Assembly (NCBI GenBank): GCA_947074135.1
Contig: CAMTOL010000077.1
Coordinates: 1-9,176 of the forward strand
DNA length: 9,176 bases
Reading direction: 5' to 3'
Source: an uncultured Rikenellaceae bacterium
GTDB lineage: Bacteria > Bacteroidota > Bacteroidia > Bacteroidales > Rikenellaceae
Shown here one piece after another: positions 7,426 through 9,176 of the stretch (position 1 is the first letter of the stretch; each line of letters begins with the position of its first letter). The position numbers and the translations under genes were made by a program. The notes under the pieces were generated by a model. The model saw only the letters and a program-made list of their open reading frames with translations. It was not told the origin of the DNA and did not search any database.

Positions 7426-8838
7426 TTAGTCGTTAATCTCTGGAAGTACATTAACGCGGATCCAGTTCTTAATAGTCACCTTAACCTCTAGGTCAAAGTT
7501 TGTATCTGGGTCAGGATCTGGAGTTACTGGTGGAGGTGTTACCTCTACTACCTTACCAGCTACTATCTCATACTCATACTCGTTAAGTCTTGAAGAAAGC
7601 TCATCTAAACTGAATGAGTAGATCTTACCTGCCTCAAATGACTTGATATACTCTGTATTTGCATCGTTTCTGAAGTTACGAATGTTTACAAACACTCTCT
7701 CTGCTGGTTGACCCTTAACCTTAACAATGTTCAACTTAACAATAACGTGTGGTAGCTCTGCTGCCAACTCAAACTTGTCGCTCTTTGTTGATGATTGTGG
7801 GAAAATTTGATATGCTGCTGTCTTACCTGCTTCAATACCAACGTTACGATCTATTGGAGCTGAATTTGAAGTCATCCACCAGTGACCAGTACCTGCTGCT
7901 ACCGCTGCACCAAATGGCTTACCATTAGTTGCTCCCAATACATCACACATATTCTCGTGAGTACCACCTGTTGTGTACGCTGTCTTCCATGTTCCCATTG
8001 GTACATCTTGATTCCATATATGGGTTGTAGCTCCGTATGTCAAATAAACATTGTTTACGTAAATCGAATCTACCTCAGCTGAATACAAACCTTTTTGTAC
8101 CAACTTCTTAGCTGCAACTGGAGTATAAGTTGCATCATCCTTAACTAGATCTAGAGTAGAGTCAATGCTGTAGTAGTAATCATCAGTGATTGAATTAGCT
8201 GCTTTGTAAGCTGCATCATATTTGTGCTCATACAACTGATTTCCTGAAACGTCTGTAATCAATGCTCCCAAAGAATACGCTGGCTTTGCGTCGATACCAC
8301 CCAACACCTCGATACGTGCAAATGCTGGATATAGATCTACAGATGCTTTGTAAAGCTTGTGTGTTCCGTGAATCATATCAACACCATTCCAAGTAGCTAG
8401 AGCTGAACCCTCATATGAGAAAGTCTCAATGTCAGCAAAAGTCTTTTGGTATGAATTAATGTTTGACGTTGAGGTCATCTCTTCACCACCACTCTTCTTT
8501 GCCTTGATTACAATCGAAGCTACATCAGCTGTAACTTGCTCGATAATTAAACCTGATGAGGCCGCTGTTGCAATATCAGCTGCATCCATAGTATAGTTTG
8601 CTTGTGAAGCTGCACCGCCTGTTGAATTTAAGAAATAGATAGTTGCTGATGCAAAATCACTAGCTGCAATTGTACCTGGAGATGCAGGAGTGTCAATCGT
8701 ACGTGTTTGAGTAACATTCGAGAACTGAAGCTTCAGCGCTTGAGGAGCTCCATCAAGATCGTTGTCACCCTTCTGTTGGTTACAACTTGCCAATGTAGCA
8801 ACGGCTAACATAGACATTAGAATAGATTTCATTTTCAT
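7426..8838 (-). CDS. Probable major fimbrial subunit (FimA/Mfa1-type fimbrillin lipoprotein)
   Basis: 470-residue predicted structural pilin, first gene of the operon. Residues 1-19 are a lipoprotein signal with lipobox L-A-S-C19. After an alternating strand ALKLQF comes VTQTR46-T47, a candidate Arg-specific processing site; P. gingivalis FimA also matures after an Arg at this distance. Fimbrillin-like features follow: ASATIYFLN, FARIEV around R175, AELPHVIVKLNIV, FEAGKIYSF at 401-409, and a last strand VTIKNW (W459) that is a likely donor for strand exchange. A Pro/Asp-rich linker (about 431-446) precedes that strand. The start is the ATG at 8838; a second in-frame ATG two codons later (8832) would work equally well. 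The protein is rich in Ala, Ser, Thr and Asp, without the large C-terminal module of the tip genes. Position, length, a long A/T leader and a hairpin after the gene all suit the most abundant subunit. Confidence 0.88.
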   Translation of the reverse strand: MKMKSILMSMLAVATLASCNQQKGDNDLDGAPQALKLQFSNVTQTRTIDTPASPGTIAASDFASATIYFLNSTGGAASQANYTMDAADIATAASSGLIIEQVTADVASIVIKAKKSGGEEMTSTSNINSYQKTFADIETFSYEGSALATWNGVDMIHGTHKLYKASVDLYPAFARIEVLGGIDAKPAYSLGALITDVSGNQLYEHKYDAAYKAANSITDDYYYSIDSTLDLVKDDATYTPVAAKKLVQKGLYSAEVDSIYVNNVYLTYGATTHIWNQDVPMGTWKTAYTTGGTHENMCDVLGATNGKPFGAAVAAGTGHWWMTSNSAPIDRNVGIEAGKTAAYQIFPQSSTKSDKFELAAELPHVIVKLNIVKVKGQPAERVFVNIRNFRNDANTEYIKSFEAGKIYSFSLDELSSRLNEYEYEIVAGKVVEVTPPPVTPDPDPDTNFDLEVKVTIKNWIRVNVLPEIND

Positions 8839-8971
8839 TTTTTTAAAAATTTAATTGTGAATGATTAATAATTTTGTTTGATAAATTTGTTTCTAATAAC
8901 TCTTTTTTTGTGATTATAATCTACGTTTACACCTCCCAAATCTAACATAATTTTACCTTAACCCCTTTTTT
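8839..8971 (-). other. A/T-rich leader and promoter region of the fimbrial operon
   Basis: This is the 133-bp gap between the upstream partial gene and the major pilin. It is very A/T-rich with A-runs on the transcribed strand just before the ATG, and has no strong Shine-Dalgarno site, as is usual in Bacteroidota. The only clear symmetry is GATTATAATC at 8912-8921, a perfect 10-bp palindrome. I saw no longer inverted repeats of the kind that flank invertible promoters and no riboswitch-like structure. Confidence 0.5.
8911..8940 (-). promoter_or_regulatory. Candidate promoter of the fimbrial operon
   Basis: On the minus strand TTTG (8940-8937) is followed after 18 bases by TATAATCA (8918-8911). 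This resembles a Bacteroidota promoter with a more canonical TATAAT second box, and would give a leader of roughly 65-70 nt before the pilin ATG. An alternative second box, TAGATTTG at 8944-8937, matches TAnnTTTG exactly but has no TTTG box at the right distance upstream. The GATTATAATC palindrome overlaps the preferred second box. Confidence 0.35.
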
Positions 8972-9176
8972 TTACTGATCCTTTCTTTCTTCCTCAACGC
9001 TCTTACGACTTTTTTTCAAACTCCTAAGGTTCTGACGCGCCTTCCCAAACCCTAACTCCACAGATCGCCGATCATTAACCTCCGCCATGCCCTCACGGCT
9101 ATCTCCCCGCACATACATCCCGCCCCGTTCACTTAACACCACTTCACCCCCAACCGAACGCACCCACCTACCCCAA
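8972..9176 (-). CDS. 3' end of an unrecognised upstream gene (partial)
   Basis: An open minus-strand frame of 67 complete codons runs without a stop from the window edge to a TAA at 8974-8972. The visible C-terminus is charged and basic: SERGGMYVRGDSREG, then EVNDRRSVELGFGK, ending in a Lys/Arg/Glu-rich tail (LRSLKKSRKSVEEERKDQ). There is no membrane segment or lipobox in the visible part. I do not recognise the family. Codons are enriched in GGG, CGG, GTG and GAG, unlike the fimbrial genes. First codon positions are mostly purine, which supports real coding. It ends 133 bp before the pilin gene and is probably a separate unit, possibly older or foreign flanking DNA. It could also be a chance frame in G-rich sequence. 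Confidence 0.42.
   Translation of the reverse strand, partial: WGRWVRSVGGEVVLSERGGMYVRGDSREGMAEVNDRRSVELGFGKARQNLRSLKKSRKSVEEERKDQ

Noticed and set aside
8873..8889. Plus-strand TTTG and TAAATTTG boxes resembling a divergent promoter
   Set aside because: The two boxes are almost adjacent rather than 19-21 bases apart, and no plus-strand gene follows.
8839..8971. Phase-variable invertible promoter
   Set aside because: No pair of inverted repeats long enough to act as recombination sites was found around the leader, and no invertase gene is present.

Overview
This window holds one minus-strand operon for an assembled surface fimbria of the Bacteroidales FimA/Mfa1 type (type V pilus). Four consecutive genes encode lipoproteins: each has a short hydrophobic signal ending in a lipobox cysteine, and the proteins carry fimbrillin-family or Mfa2-family signatures. 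Bacteroidota is supported by the lipoprotein fimbrillin architecture, the absence of strong Shine-Dalgarno sites, A/T-rich leaders and promoter-like TTTG / TAnnTTTG boxes. I cannot name a genus.

Layout in transcription order, from high to low coordinates. (1) 9176-8972: the open 3' end of an unrecognised gene, basic and rich in Arg and Gly, whose codon use differs from everything downstream. (2) 8971-8839: an A/T-rich leader with a candidate promoter. (3) 8838-7426: the probable major fimbrillin, 470 aa. (4) A 120-bp gap with a candidate internal promoter and a strong stem-loop. (5) 7305-6382: the Mfa2/FimB-like anchor, 307 aa from its preferred ATG. (6) 6328-3353: a 991-aa tip/accessory subunit. 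(7) 3246-37: a second tip/accessory subunit, 1069 aa. (8) A hairpin at 20-1 that looks like the operon terminator, with its downstream side cut off by the window edge.

The order pilin, anchor, large accessory/tip proteins parallels fimA-fimB-fimC/D/E and mfa1-mfa2-mfa3/4/5 of Porphyromonas gingivalis. The expected model is export as lipoproteins, proteolytic removal of the first strand after an Arg in the polymerising subunits, strand exchange into a fibre, and attachment by the anchor. The candidate Arg is visible in the three polymerising subunits (R46, R44, R55) and absent from the matching part of the anchor.

The most distinctive feature is the pair of tandem tip genes. Their N-terminal fimbrillin halves are unrelated by eye, but they share a C-terminal module of about 500 residues that contains a FISUMP/C-type-lectin-like block and ends in FCIRD. 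Within that module the last 75-80 residues before FCIRD diverge sharply. This looks like a modular adhesin pair with interchangeable heads. No reverse transcriptase, invertase, transposase, tRNA, rRNA or CRISPR array is visible, and the plus strand appears to carry no genes.
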